Positions 7,400-14,695 of a DNA stretch of 21,468 nt are shown piece after piece (within the stretch, counting starts at the first letter, position 1; every line of letters starts with the position of its first letter). The DNA lies in contig JASLVI010000011.1 of NCBI GenBank assembly GCA_030741455.1, forward strand, positions 1 through 21,468, read 5' to 3'. A model generated the notes under the pieces. It saw nothing but the letters and a program-made list of their open reading frames with translations. It ran no database searches and was not told the origin of the DNA. Origin of the DNA: Candidatus Poseidoniaceae archaeon. GTDB taxonomy: Archaea > Thermoplasmatota > Poseidoniia > Poseidoniales > Poseidoniaceae. The translations under genes were made by a program, and so were the position numbers.

Positions 7400-10219
7400 T
7401 CACTCGAATTTTGCACCACAGGTTGGGCACTCCTTCGCATCTGCTGGAATGACTGCGCCACAAGCTCCACAATCCGCAGTCTCGACGTTTGTTTCCCGCT
7501 TTCTGCGCGGTCGTCGTTTTGGCTTTGCTGCACTCGTGGTTTCCCCATCTTCTTTCGCAAGTGGTTGCTCGGTATCATCTTCGAAGGCGAAGTCCGCACT
7601 TGCTTCAACAATCTCGTTTCCAGCGAGTGAGCTATCGGTAATACCCATACCTACGACTACCTTCTCTCCAGGCATGACACCTTCTTCACCGGTGAGTTCG
7701 AACAGATCGCCACGGATTTCAGCATCACTAGCAGAGAGTGTTGTCCAGGCAGCTCCGTCCTTGTCCTTACCATCGTCCTTAAGCGATTTCATCTCATCCT
7801 TACTCGGCAGGAAGGCATCCAAATCATGACCTTCAAAGGATTCTGAAACCGTCTTCAGCGTGGTCACAACTTCATTCTGCATGGCTTCAATTTCCTCTTC
7901 CGTCATGTCTTCCATGGCGATGTCATCAGCGTTTCGTAGATCGTATGCTTCCGTAACTTCCTGCTCAGCAGCGACGACATTCTCATCCCATTCTTCCTCA
8001 AGATTGGATTCATCGTATCCAAATTCTTTGACTGCATCGGCAAAGTCTTCAGAACCACTCACAATCCTGTCATCATCTTCTTCTGGTAACGAGACAAGTT
8101 CCTTCTCTTCTGGAACTTCTCGGATACGACGTTCTCGGCGTTCGAAGAAAGAAGATACATCCTGTTCAGCGCCGCAATATGGACAATTCTCCATAAGGTC
8201 CGGTATCGATTCACCACATTCTCCACAATTATGGAATTGTGACCTAGCCTTGCGGAGGTTAAAGGAACAATGTGGACATCGGTTTTCATCACCCTCAAGT
8301 TCTCCATCACATGCAGGACAATAATTGAAAATATCACGTTCGACTTCTTCTTCTCTTTCACGAGTGAGTAGAACGGAAGCAACAAGGACGCCAATCAATG
8401 CAAGAGCACCAAACAACATCAACATCGCAGTTCCGGTACCATCGCTGTTCCCTCCATCGGACCCTCCTCCATCAGTATAGGCTGTTGAGAACGAGCGCTC
8501 GTATGTATCAGCGACCATTGGGTCTGAAGGAATCAACTGGACAATCGACATCTTTCCTGATGCAGTAAATGTGCATGAGATCTCGATTCGATCATCTGGA
8601 TTCACAACGGTGACTTCGATAATCCCCCAAGTGGTTTGGCTGTTTTTACACGTAAATGTTAGATCGCCCGTTCCCCGTGTGGCTTTGATATCCAACGTCA
8701 TGGTGTAGGATTCACCCGATTCAAGCGGGAAGGTTGCAGGCTCACCAGCGTCATCAGTAATGACCCAGGAATCATCATCCCAATTGAGTTGCAGATTGGC
8801 TTCAACGAGAACAGAACCTGTCGCTACGCTGTTGGTTGGAACTCGATCGTATGAATTCGTTGCCGCTTTCCATTCGACATTGATGTACGCTGTGTGTTGA
8901 CCCAACTCTGTGACATGAGATGCCGTGTAGGTGTAGGTTTGGCCAGAAGTGAGAGAAATGGGTTCTGACTCATAGGATTGCCCTTCCCATGTGTAAATGA
9001 AGGTTCCAGAAACTGCTACATCTCCGGTATTTGTTGCTGTCATTGACCAGTCAACAAACGAACCAGCAGCAACGGATGAACGGCTTGGAAGGGCCAGTGG
9101 GTCAACGAAAACGTCAGGGATTTCTGGAAGTGTGAAGGTGGTCAGAAGTTCATCATTATCGGTTCGTTCTTGAGTAAACGAACCAGAGGTGAAAGGGTCG
9201 ATGGCTACTGCAAGTGTGTACTGGCCGGTTGCCAACCCAGCAATGTCCGTGCTTGTGATGGTTGTTGTCCATGGTTGTAGACTGTAACCCGTTCCTGAGA
9301 TATTGACATCGAACACTTGCAACGAACGAACAGTTGTAGCTCCTTCACGAAATTGAAGCGCCATAGGGACGCTTGTTGTTCCATCACCTGCTTCACGAGC
9401 AAGCGTACCTGAAACAGTCCATGGACCAATCAGAGAACCTTCTGTTGCTGTGATGGTTACATCGCCTTGATGTGATAGATCGAGACGTGGCTCGACAATG
9501 AGACCAATTGTCATTGATTTGTCAACTTCAGATGACTCTTGAATCACATCGTTTGCATCTGGCGTAAGGACAATGTCGTAGGTTCCTGTTGAAGGGGCGA
9601 TGAACGTCGTATTTACCCATGTTTCAGATCCTGCTACAATCGCATCTGTTGCAAGTTCAACATCGTTCATGTTTCCAGGATAACGGACTTCAAGATGTGA
9701 AGCAGAAGCGTCAACGCTTCCAATGTTCGCTATTTTGGTGTTGAGTTCCACCGTATCACCAGAATGGATTCCCGAAGAAGGATTCATGATCGATTCTGTA
9801 ATGTACAAACTTGGAAGACCTTCGACGGTAAAGGAGTGGTAGAACTCATGCGTTGGCCCATTGTTGTATGAGTAACTTACCCACAACTTGTTTTCTCCTT
9901 CAGCCAAACCATCCCATGTTGCAGAGACTGTTTCAAAGTCATTCGCAGCGATGTTCACGGTCGCTGTCAAAAGGCGAGTGTTTGTCGATATTGCGTTTGC
10001 ATAGAACGAATATTCGACGTTTGCAGCAAGTTGTGAATTGGTATTTTGGAGCGTCAATGAACCGGTGATTGAGCCACCTTCAGTCGGACTCGCAGGGAGG
10101 ATACTCAGGGTTTGTTCAGAGGCTTGTACACCGTTGCTATCGTAGGAACTTACTGGGACAACTGCGAGAGATGTTAGCATCAGGAGAACACAGCAAATCG
10201 CGTATACGCCCCTCGCCAT
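7400..10219 (-). CDS. Large surface protein: CARDB ectodomain, one TM helix, three zinc ribbons
   Basis: The product has 939 residues. An N-terminal signal peptide (about 1-25, VLLMLTSLAVVPVSS) leads to an ectodomain of about 570 residues made of beta-sandwich repeats. The clearest is CARDB-like at about 134-240 (SGDTVELNTKIANIGSVDAS and TYDIVLTPDANDVIQESSEV). A similar repeat at about 368-475 has AGSFVDWSMTATNTGDVAVS. After a Gly/Ser linker, one membrane helix lies at about 597-618, followed by charged EREEEVER. The predicted cytoplasmic part has two adjacent zinc ribbons (C634/C637/C648/C651 and C665/C668/C679/C682). A long acidic region (about 700-890) and a basic KPKRRPRRKR patch follow. 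A third ribbon closes the protein (C917/C920/C931/C934). It may link an extracellular adhesion or binding event to a cytoplasmic partner, but the function is unknown. It shares an 86-nt divergent upstream region with the next surface protein. Confidence 0.83.
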   Translation of the reverse strand: MARGVYAICCVLLMLTSLAVVPVSSYDSNGVQASEQTLSILPASPTEGGSITGSLTLQNTNSQLAANVEYSFYANAISTNTRLLTATVNIAANDFETVSATWDGLAEGENKLWVSYSYNNGPTHEFYHSFTVEGLPSLYITESIMNPSSGIHSGDTVELNTKIANIGSVDASASHLEVRYPGNMNDVELATDAIVAGSETWVNTTFIAPSTGTYDIVLTPDANDVIQESSEVDKSMTIGLIVEPRLDLSHQGDVTITATEGSLIGPWTVSGTLAREAGDGTTSVPMALQFREGATTVRSLQVFDVNISGTGYSLQPWTTTITSTDIAGLATGQYTLAVAIDPFTSGSFTQERTDNDELLTTFTLPEIPDVFVDPLALPSRSSVAAGSFVDWSMTATNTGDVAVSGTFIYTWEGQSYESEPISLTSGQTYTYTASHVTELGQHTAYINVEWKAATNSYDRVPTNSVATGSVLVEANLQLNWDDDSWVITDDAGEPATFPLESGESYTMTLDIKATRGTGDLTFTCKNSQTTWGIIEVTVVNPDDRIEISCTFTASGKMSIVQLIPSDPMVADTYERSFSTAYTDGGGSDGGNSDGTGTAMLMLFGALALIGVLVASVLLTREREEEVERDIFNYCPACDGELEGDENRCPHCSFNLRKARSQFHNCGECGESIPDLMENCPYCGAEQDVSSFFERRERRIREVPEEKELVSLPEEDDDRIVSGSEDFADAVKEFGYDESNLEEEWDENVVAAEQEVTEAYDLRNADDIAMEDMTEEEIEAMQNEVVTTLKTVSESFEGHDLDAFLPSKDEMKSLKDDGKDKDGAAWTTLSASDAEIRGDLFELTGEEGVMPGEKVVVGMGITDSSLAGNEIVEASADFAFEDDTEQPLAKEDGETTSAAKPKRRPRRKRETNVETADCGACGAVIPADAKECPTCGAKFE

Positions 10220-10320
10220 GATATTTCGACGACATGCAAAGCACTTGAACCCATCTGGTCAGAACCTGTTGAGATACAACAAATTTTCATGGGACAAGGG
10301 GAGATTTGAAGGATGGTCGC

Positions 10321-12138
10321 ATGCCTAAGCAGAGCATGGGAGGACGAGTTGTTGCTGTTGGCCTCGTCACCTTTCTCCTTCTTTCCATCTTTTCTGCAAT
10401 ACCAACGCAAGTCACGCATCTCGAGGAACATCCCGAAACATACAACACCTCAGCAGTGAGCATTGTCTTCTCAAACGGCCCAGCAGAGGATGAATCCGTT
10501 ACAGGACTCAAGACCGTGACGTTCAGTTTGACAGGTACAGGAACCATCGATTCAATCCTTGTTGAAATCGCCGAGGTTGGCGGATCCTATTCCACACTTA
10601 CCAATCTCACTGGAACACCATGGTTGTTTAATTTCGATTCTACATCCCAAACAAACGGAACCTACACCCTTCGAGCAACTGGATGGGATTCGGATGTCGA
10701 CGATGTTACAGTCACGACAACGGATGAATTCACAATTGACAATCAAGTCCCTGTCATTACAGCATTTACTGCCTTATCACCTGACGTTGGAACTGGTGCG
10801 GCAAGTTCCGACCGCGCATGGTACAATGTAAGTGAAAGCGGTACAATCGAATTCCGTTACGGCATTTCTGATGATGACTTTGACCGTGCAACCCTGCAAA
10901 ATGTACCGGGACCGGGTTCACCAGCAACCGATGGCCCGACGTCCTTAGCCTATGGTTGGGATTGGACCAGCGGCTCATTTTCAGAAGGAACTTGGAACCC
11001 TCGACTTACCGTCTTCGACAATTCTGGACTCAGTAGCTCGGAAACAATTTTCATTGGAATTGATCGAACTGGACCAACGATGAACAGTGTATCGGCAGGT
11101 AATGGAAATACATGGCAGTCTACGACTTCGGTCAGCATTAACGGAATCCTTGATGCAGCAAATGATGGCACGGGTAGTGGCGTTGACTTTGTTGAATTGC
11201 AAATCGATGGAGGCACATGGTCAACGATTACGACGAATACCCATACCGTTACCTTGAATGAAGGAAATCACAGCATCTCTTTGCGAGCAACAGATCGAGT
11301 CGGTAACCTTGGAAACACAATTTCTGAGACGGTTCGTGTCGATACATCAATGCCAGAACTTGTTGGATGGACAGTCGATCCTTTGACAACAAACTTGATT
11401 GGAACTGCAAACATTTCATTCTCGACCTATGATCTCCTCTCAGGTATCGATGAAGATGCTGTATCGCTGCAATACGGCTTCGATAGCAACGGTGTTGGAC
11501 TAACTCCGGATCTTTCAGGACAGTGGCTTGAACTCCCTGGTTCTGGTCTTGATCGAGGACTAGCGATGGCAAATTGGGCAACCAAATCTCGCCAGTATCT
11601 CATGCTTCGAGCGACCATTGTTGACGAAGCCGGGAACAGTGAAACCACGGACCCTCAAGGATTCCAAGTTATGCCTGGTTTGGATCTTTCATGGAATACT
11701 ACAGCAACAGATCTCGATCGATTGGTCGTTCGACCAGGAGAAACCTTCGGTAATGTGACCATTACAGGAGAACTGAGATCGAATCAAATGTATGCTGGTG
11801 CAGTGGTTGTGAGTTTAGAAGCCGCTCCTGCGGACCGAAGTGCAACCACCCAATGGACTGTCATGAACGTCCAAACCTTGCCTGCTGGTTCGCTTGGAGA
11901 TGGTGTAGAGCCCATTGAATGGTCCTATACTGTGCCAAATAGTGGACAATACGACCTCCGAGTGCGTATTGATCCAACAAACGTCATCGATGAAAACAGT
12001 GAGATCAACAACGACCATTACATGGTGGTAACGGGGGCTGATGTCTCAAGTCCAGGCCTCGTCCCATCGTTTGCACCTACACTGGTTGCATTGATTTGCA
12101 TTGGTTTCTTTGTTGCCTTGATTCAACAACGAGATTGA
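10321..12138 (+). CDS. Ig-like/CARDB surface protein with archaeosortase-like C-terminal signal
   Basis: The product has 605 residues. The signal peptide is at about 8-28 (GRVVAVGLVTFLLLSIFSA). Several bacterial-Ig-like beta domains follow, with the recurring phrases GTYTLRATGWDSDVDDV, DNQVPVIT, IDRTGPTMNSV, NHSISLRATDRVGN and VDEAGNSE. A CARDB-like domain lies near the end (GQYDLRVRIDPTNVIDENSE). Many N-x-S/T sequons suggest N-glycosylation. The last 28 residues are a tripartite signal: SPGLVPSFAP, a hydrophobic helix TLVALICIGFFVALI, and QQRD. VPSFAP fits the VPxxxP pattern of one archaeosortase substrate class. The start is the ATG at 10321, which has AAGGA about 7 nt upstream, rather than an in-frame TTG at 10306. 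It diverges from the CARDB/zinc-ribbon protein. The ligand is unknown. Confidence 0.82.
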   Translation: MPKQSMGGRVVAVGLVTFLLLSIFSAIPTQVTHLEEHPETYNTSAVSIVFSNGPAEDESVTGLKTVTFSLTGTGTIDSILVEIAEVGGSYSTLTNLTGTPWLFNFDSTSQTNGTYTLRATGWDSDVDDVTVTTTDEFTIDNQVPVITAFTALSPDVGTGAASSDRAWYNVSESGTIEFRYGISDDDFDRATLQNVPGPGSPATDGPTSLAYGWDWTSGSFSEGTWNPRLTVFDNSGLSSSETIFIGIDRTGPTMNSVSAGNGNTWQSTTSVSINGILDAANDGTGSGVDFVELQIDGGTWSTITTNTHTVTLNEGNHSISLRATDRVGNLGNTISETVRVDTSMPELVGWTVDPLTTNLIGTANISFSTYDLLSGIDEDAVSLQYGFDSNGVGLTPDLSGQWLELPGSGLDRGLAMANWATKSRQYLMLRATIVDEAGNSETTDPQGFQVMPGLDLSWNTTATDLDRLVVRPGETFGNVTITGELRSNQMYAGAVVVSLEAAPADRSATTQWTVMNVQTLPAGSLGDGVEPIEWSYTVPNSGQYDLRVRIDPTNVIDENSEINNDHYMVVTGADVSSPGLVPSFAPTLVALICIGFFVALIQQRD

Positions 12139-12150
12139 AAAAGTGTGGCA

Positions 12151-12155
12151 GGAGG
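12151..12155 (+). promoter_or_regulatory. Shine-Dalgarno GGAGG fixing the start of the KH protein
   Basis: GGAGG lies 9 nt before the ATG at 12165. It favours that codon over an upstream in-frame ATG at 12096, whose extra 23 residues overlap the end of the preceding gene and show no KH-family similarity. Confidence 0.6.
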
Positions 12156-12164
12156 CATCAACAC

Positions 12165-12908
12165 ATGCGACAGGGGCTGCCACGTATTCCCAAGGATAGA
12201 ATTGCTGTCCTCATTGGATCGAAAGGAGCGACTGCAAAGGCTCTACGAAAAGCATCAGGTGCTCAAGAATTTCACATTGATTCTGAATCAGGTGATGTGG
12301 AGGTTGTTTGGGGTGAACCTGGTTCCTACGATCCAATCAAAGCGATGAAATTCCCAGATGTCATTAAGGCCATTGGACGAGGAATGACACCAAAGGCTGC
12401 AATACGGCTTCTTGATGATGATCATTTCTTTGAAATGGTCGATTTGAAAGATTTCGTTGGAAAGCGATCTCAACAACAGCGACGGATTCGCGCTCGTATC
12501 ATCGGCAGTCAAGGAAAGATTCGCCGTCTCATCGAAAACCTCACCGATGTTGAAATTACCATTTACAAATCGACGGTTGTATTGGTTGGTGATTCAGATG
12601 GACTTGGCTTAGCTCGACAGGCGGTTGAGATGATTGCGGGTGGTTCAGAACATGGAAGCGTTCTGTCCTTCCTTGAACGAAGCCGTAAGCGAATGAAAAT
12701 TGACAATCGTTCGCTCGAATACATTGAAACTCGAGATGGAGAAGAAATTGCTGATGGTTTTGATGGCCTTGTACCGGGATTGGCTGATGTTTCTGAACGA
12801 AGAGGTCGTCGCTTGCGAGCAAGTCAAATCGATCCCGAGGATGATGAAGCCGTTGCCTCAATGATGGAAATGGCAGAAGATGAATCCATTACTTGGGAAG
12901 AAGAATGA
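12165..12908 (+). CDS. Two-KH-domain RNA-binding protein, Dim2/Pno1 type
   Basis: This is the archaeal homologue of the Dim2/Pno1 (Krr1-like) factor, which binds near the 3' end of small-subunit rRNA during late 30S maturation and partners there with Nob1 and RIO kinases (family knowledge). The 247 residues show KH1 with IPKDRIAVLIGSKGATAKAL (8-27; GxxG loop G18-S-K-G21). KH2 has RIRARIIGSQGKIRRLIENL (107-126; GxxG loop G114-S-Q-G117) followed by ITIYKSTVVLVGD. The C-terminal 60 residues are acidic and extend beyond the two KH domains. It has its own GGAGG site. It lies tail to tail with the RIO1 kinase gene, with one base between the stop codons. The two proteins therefore probably act on the same particle but are transcribed separately here. 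Confidence 0.93.
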   Translation: MRQGLPRIPKDRIAVLIGSKGATAKALRKASGAQEFHIDSESGDVEVVWGEPGSYDPIKAMKFPDVIKAIGRGMTPKAAIRLLDDDHFFEMVDLKDFVGKRSQQQRRIRARIIGSQGKIRRLIENLTDVEITIYKSTVVLVGDSDGLGLARQAVEMIAGGSEHGSVLSFLERSRKRMKIDNRSLEYIETRDGEEIADGFDGLVPGLADVSERRGRRLRASQIDPEDDEAVASMMEMAEDESITWEEE

Positions 12909-12909
12909 G

Positions 12910-13908
12910 TCACTCTTCCTCTTCTCGTTGAACGACGTGTGATAAGTCCATCTCGAGCACATCATACATTGCATCAGCAAGTTCAACTTCAAGTCCGTTC
13001 TTGTTCGCCCATTCGACAAGACGCGTCACATCACGGACAAGGAATTCCTTTGCTTTCGGATGATGTTGAATGACTGCTTGACCAACGTCGATAACAATCG
13101 GAGCATTTCCATGCCAGAGAATGTTGAATGGTGAGAAATCACCATGGACTAGATCTGCTTTTTGCCAAGATATTGCGAGAAACTCAAGCATTTCATCAAA
13201 GACAGCCTGTGGTTGCTCGATCTTTACATCGCGTAGTTTTGGAGATGGTTGGGATTCAGTACCCAAATAGTCCATGACAAGGACATTCTTCTGAATTGCA
13301 ATCGGTTGAGGGACTGGAAGGCCCCATCGATACAAGCGTGTCAAGTTACGATGTTCCTTGCGCACCCAAACATCGACAAGATCACGATGACGTCGCCGGA
13401 GTCCACCAAATCTTGGATCACCCTCAATGTATTGCATCAAATTCTTGAAGACTGCATTGGATGTATGGAAGATTTTGACAGCCACGCTTTTTCCTTCGAG
13501 ATTGGTTCCATGAAATACGTGTGCTTCTTTGCCTCGAGCGACTGGAAAATCAAGTGTATCCAAGACACCTGCATTCATCAGTTTGTACAAGGACATGAGC
13601 GTTAAACGGTCAAAGACTTGGTCAAAGACACGACGGTCGACCCAATCATACGTTCCACTTCCCATTGCCCCTTGGATTCGATTCTCGATCTTCTGAAACA
13701 TTCGTTTGTTTTTCTCATCCTTCATCCAATTGTACTGGCTATCTTTCTTGGCCAGATCTGAAATGAATTTTGAGGTGTGTTGATCGTTGTACTCATCATC
13801 AGCCTGTTCTTCCTTCGAACGTTGTTGTTTGTTCCGTTTACGACGCGTCTGTTTGCGTTGACGGGTTCGCTCGGTCAACTCATCCCAATCGTCGTTTGAA
13901 CGTCCCAT
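12910..13908 (-). CDS. rio1: RIO1-type serine/threonine protein kinase/ATPase
   Basis: This is an atypical kinase that acts as an ATPase switch in late small-subunit ribosome maturation. The 332 residues begin with a very basic region (RQRKQTRRKRNKQQR at 16-30). The RIO helical N-domain follows at about 60-120, then the kinase core: GKEAHVFHG (126-134, nucleotide loop), VAVKIF (142-147, ATP-binding K145), DLVHGDFSPFNIL (252-264, catalytic D257, N262) and VIDVGQAV (272-279, metal-binding D274). The family usually reads HADLSEYN and IDVSQ; HGDFSPFN and IDVGQ are mild variants that keep all catalytic residues. The start is the ATG at 13908, with GTGAGG about 9 nt upstream; the in-frame GTG at 13923 is part of that site. 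It lies 54 nt downstream of aIF1A on the same strand and is probably co-transcribed with it. Confidence 0.95.
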   Translation of the reverse strand: MGRSNDDWDELTERTRQRKQTRRKRNKQQRSKEEQADDEYNDQHTSKFISDLAKKDSQYNWMKDEKNKRMFQKIENRIQGAMGSGTYDWVDRRVFDQVFDRLTLMSLYKLMNAGVLDTLDFPVARGKEAHVFHGTNLEGKSVAVKIFHTSNAVFKNLMQYIEGDPRFGGLRRRHRDLVDVWVRKEHRNLTRLYRWGLPVPQPIAIQKNVLVMDYLGTESQPSPKLRDVKIEQPQAVFDEMLEFLAISWQKADLVHGDFSPFNILWHGNAPIVIDVGQAVIQHHPKAKEFLVRDVTRLVEWANKNGLEVELADAMYDVLEMDLSHVVQREEEE

Positions 13909-13962
13909 GTGAACACGCCTCACACGATTGTTCGACTTTGAATATCTTCAACCCTTTGCTGT

Positions 13963-14643
13963 TCAAGCAAACAATGCGTCGATATCATCGTCGTCATCAT
14001 CATCGTCATCAAGGGGTTCTGGCTCTGGCATTTCTTCCATTGCGGGTGCAGCCTCGGCTTCTCCTTCATCTGATTCGAACAAATCGTCAACATCATCATC
14101 TGAACCAAACATGTCATCAACATCATCATCGTCATCATCTGAACCAAACATGTCGTCAACATCTGCATCGTCTTCTTGAGCAGCCTCTTCAGGAGCATCC
14201 GAAGAACCGAACAAATCATCGCCGATATCATCATCATCGACGCGTGAATTCATGCCAAACATATCGACAACATCTGGAAGCACTTGCTTTCTCGAGAGAT
14301 ACATGGCTTGAGTTTTGGTGTATCGGTGCTTTACATCAGCTTTTGAATCTTGAAAATCCCACGGCCAAACGATGATCAAGTCACCTTCGCGAACCCATTG
14401 TCGTCGTCGCATCTTTCCCGGAATACGGGCCATTCTGGTTTGACCGTCTGCACAGAGAACAGTGACTCGTCGACCTCCAAGGATCTCTTCAGCAAGGGCA
14501 AACATTTCGCCCTTGTATCCAAGTTCTCCGCGCTTCTTTCCACCGTTTGGAAGTTTGACTCGGATTTTTCCTGGTGAACCTTCAGGATTTTCCAAGCGGG
14601 CGAGTTCTTCCTCGTCCACTTTTTCCTCATGACGTCGTCCCAT
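13963..14643 (-). CDS. eif1A: Translation initiation factor aIF1A with long acidic repeat tail
   Basis: aIF1A binds the ribosomal A site during initiation. The OB-fold core covers about residues 25-120: KIRVKLP (26-32), VTVLCADGQTRMARIPGKMR (60-79), WVREGDLIIVWPWDFQDSKA (83-102) and DVKHRYTKTQ (103-112). The first loop is a few residues longer than usual (NGGKKRGELGYKGE). After residue 122 comes an unusual tail of about 100 residues rich in Asp and Glu. It carries six short related motifs: VVDMFG (125), GDDLFG (141), VDDMFG (162), VDDMFG (175), VDDLFE (185) and a terminal IDALFA (221). Archaeal aIF1A proteins are usually about 100-120 residues and lack such a tail. Eukaryotic eIF1A has an acidic tail ending in DIDDI that contacts eIF5B. 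GGTGA lies about 7 nt before the ATG. RIO1 follows on the same strand. Confidence 0.94.
   Translation of the reverse strand: MGRRHEEKVDEEELARLENPEGSPGKIRVKLPNGGKKRGELGYKGEMFALAEEILGGRRVTVLCADGQTRMARIPGKMRRRQWVREGDLIIVWPWDFQDSKADVKHRYTKTQAMYLSRKQVLPDVVDMFGMNSRVDDDDIGDDLFGSSDAPEEAAQEDDADVDDMFGSDDDDDDVDDMFGSDDDVDDLFESDEGEAEAAPAMEEMPEPEPLDDDDDDDDDIDALFA
14091..14163 (-). repeat. Imperfect 39-bp tandem repeat inside the aIF1A tail
   Basis: On the plus strand TGAACCAAACATGTC occurs at 14101-14115 and again at 14140-14154, a 39-nt period. It is flanked each time by CATCATC-type triplets. The repeat encodes the 13-residue unit that brings VDDMFGSDDD twice. The period is a multiple of three, so copy-number change would keep the frame. 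Confidence 0.7.
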
Positions 14644-14695
14644 TGAGTCTCACCGTGTTATACCAGAGGCCGACCCCTCTTGAAGTCGCCCCTTC

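Noticed and set aside
13928..14375. Plus-strand frames rich in Ser or His opposite the aIF1A tail
   Set aside because: These are low-complexity translations of the GAT/GAC-rich tail read on the other strand. There is no start context or family similarity.
14657..14662. TATAAC on the minus strand just before aIF1A
   Set aside because: It lies only about 14 nt from the ATG, too close for an archaeal TATA box, and a Shine-Dalgarno-like GGTGA sits between.
14665..14680. Small hairpin AGAGG/CCTCT between nuoN and aIF1A
   Set aside because: A five-base stem with a six-base loop and no T-run is too weak to call a terminator or regulatory element.
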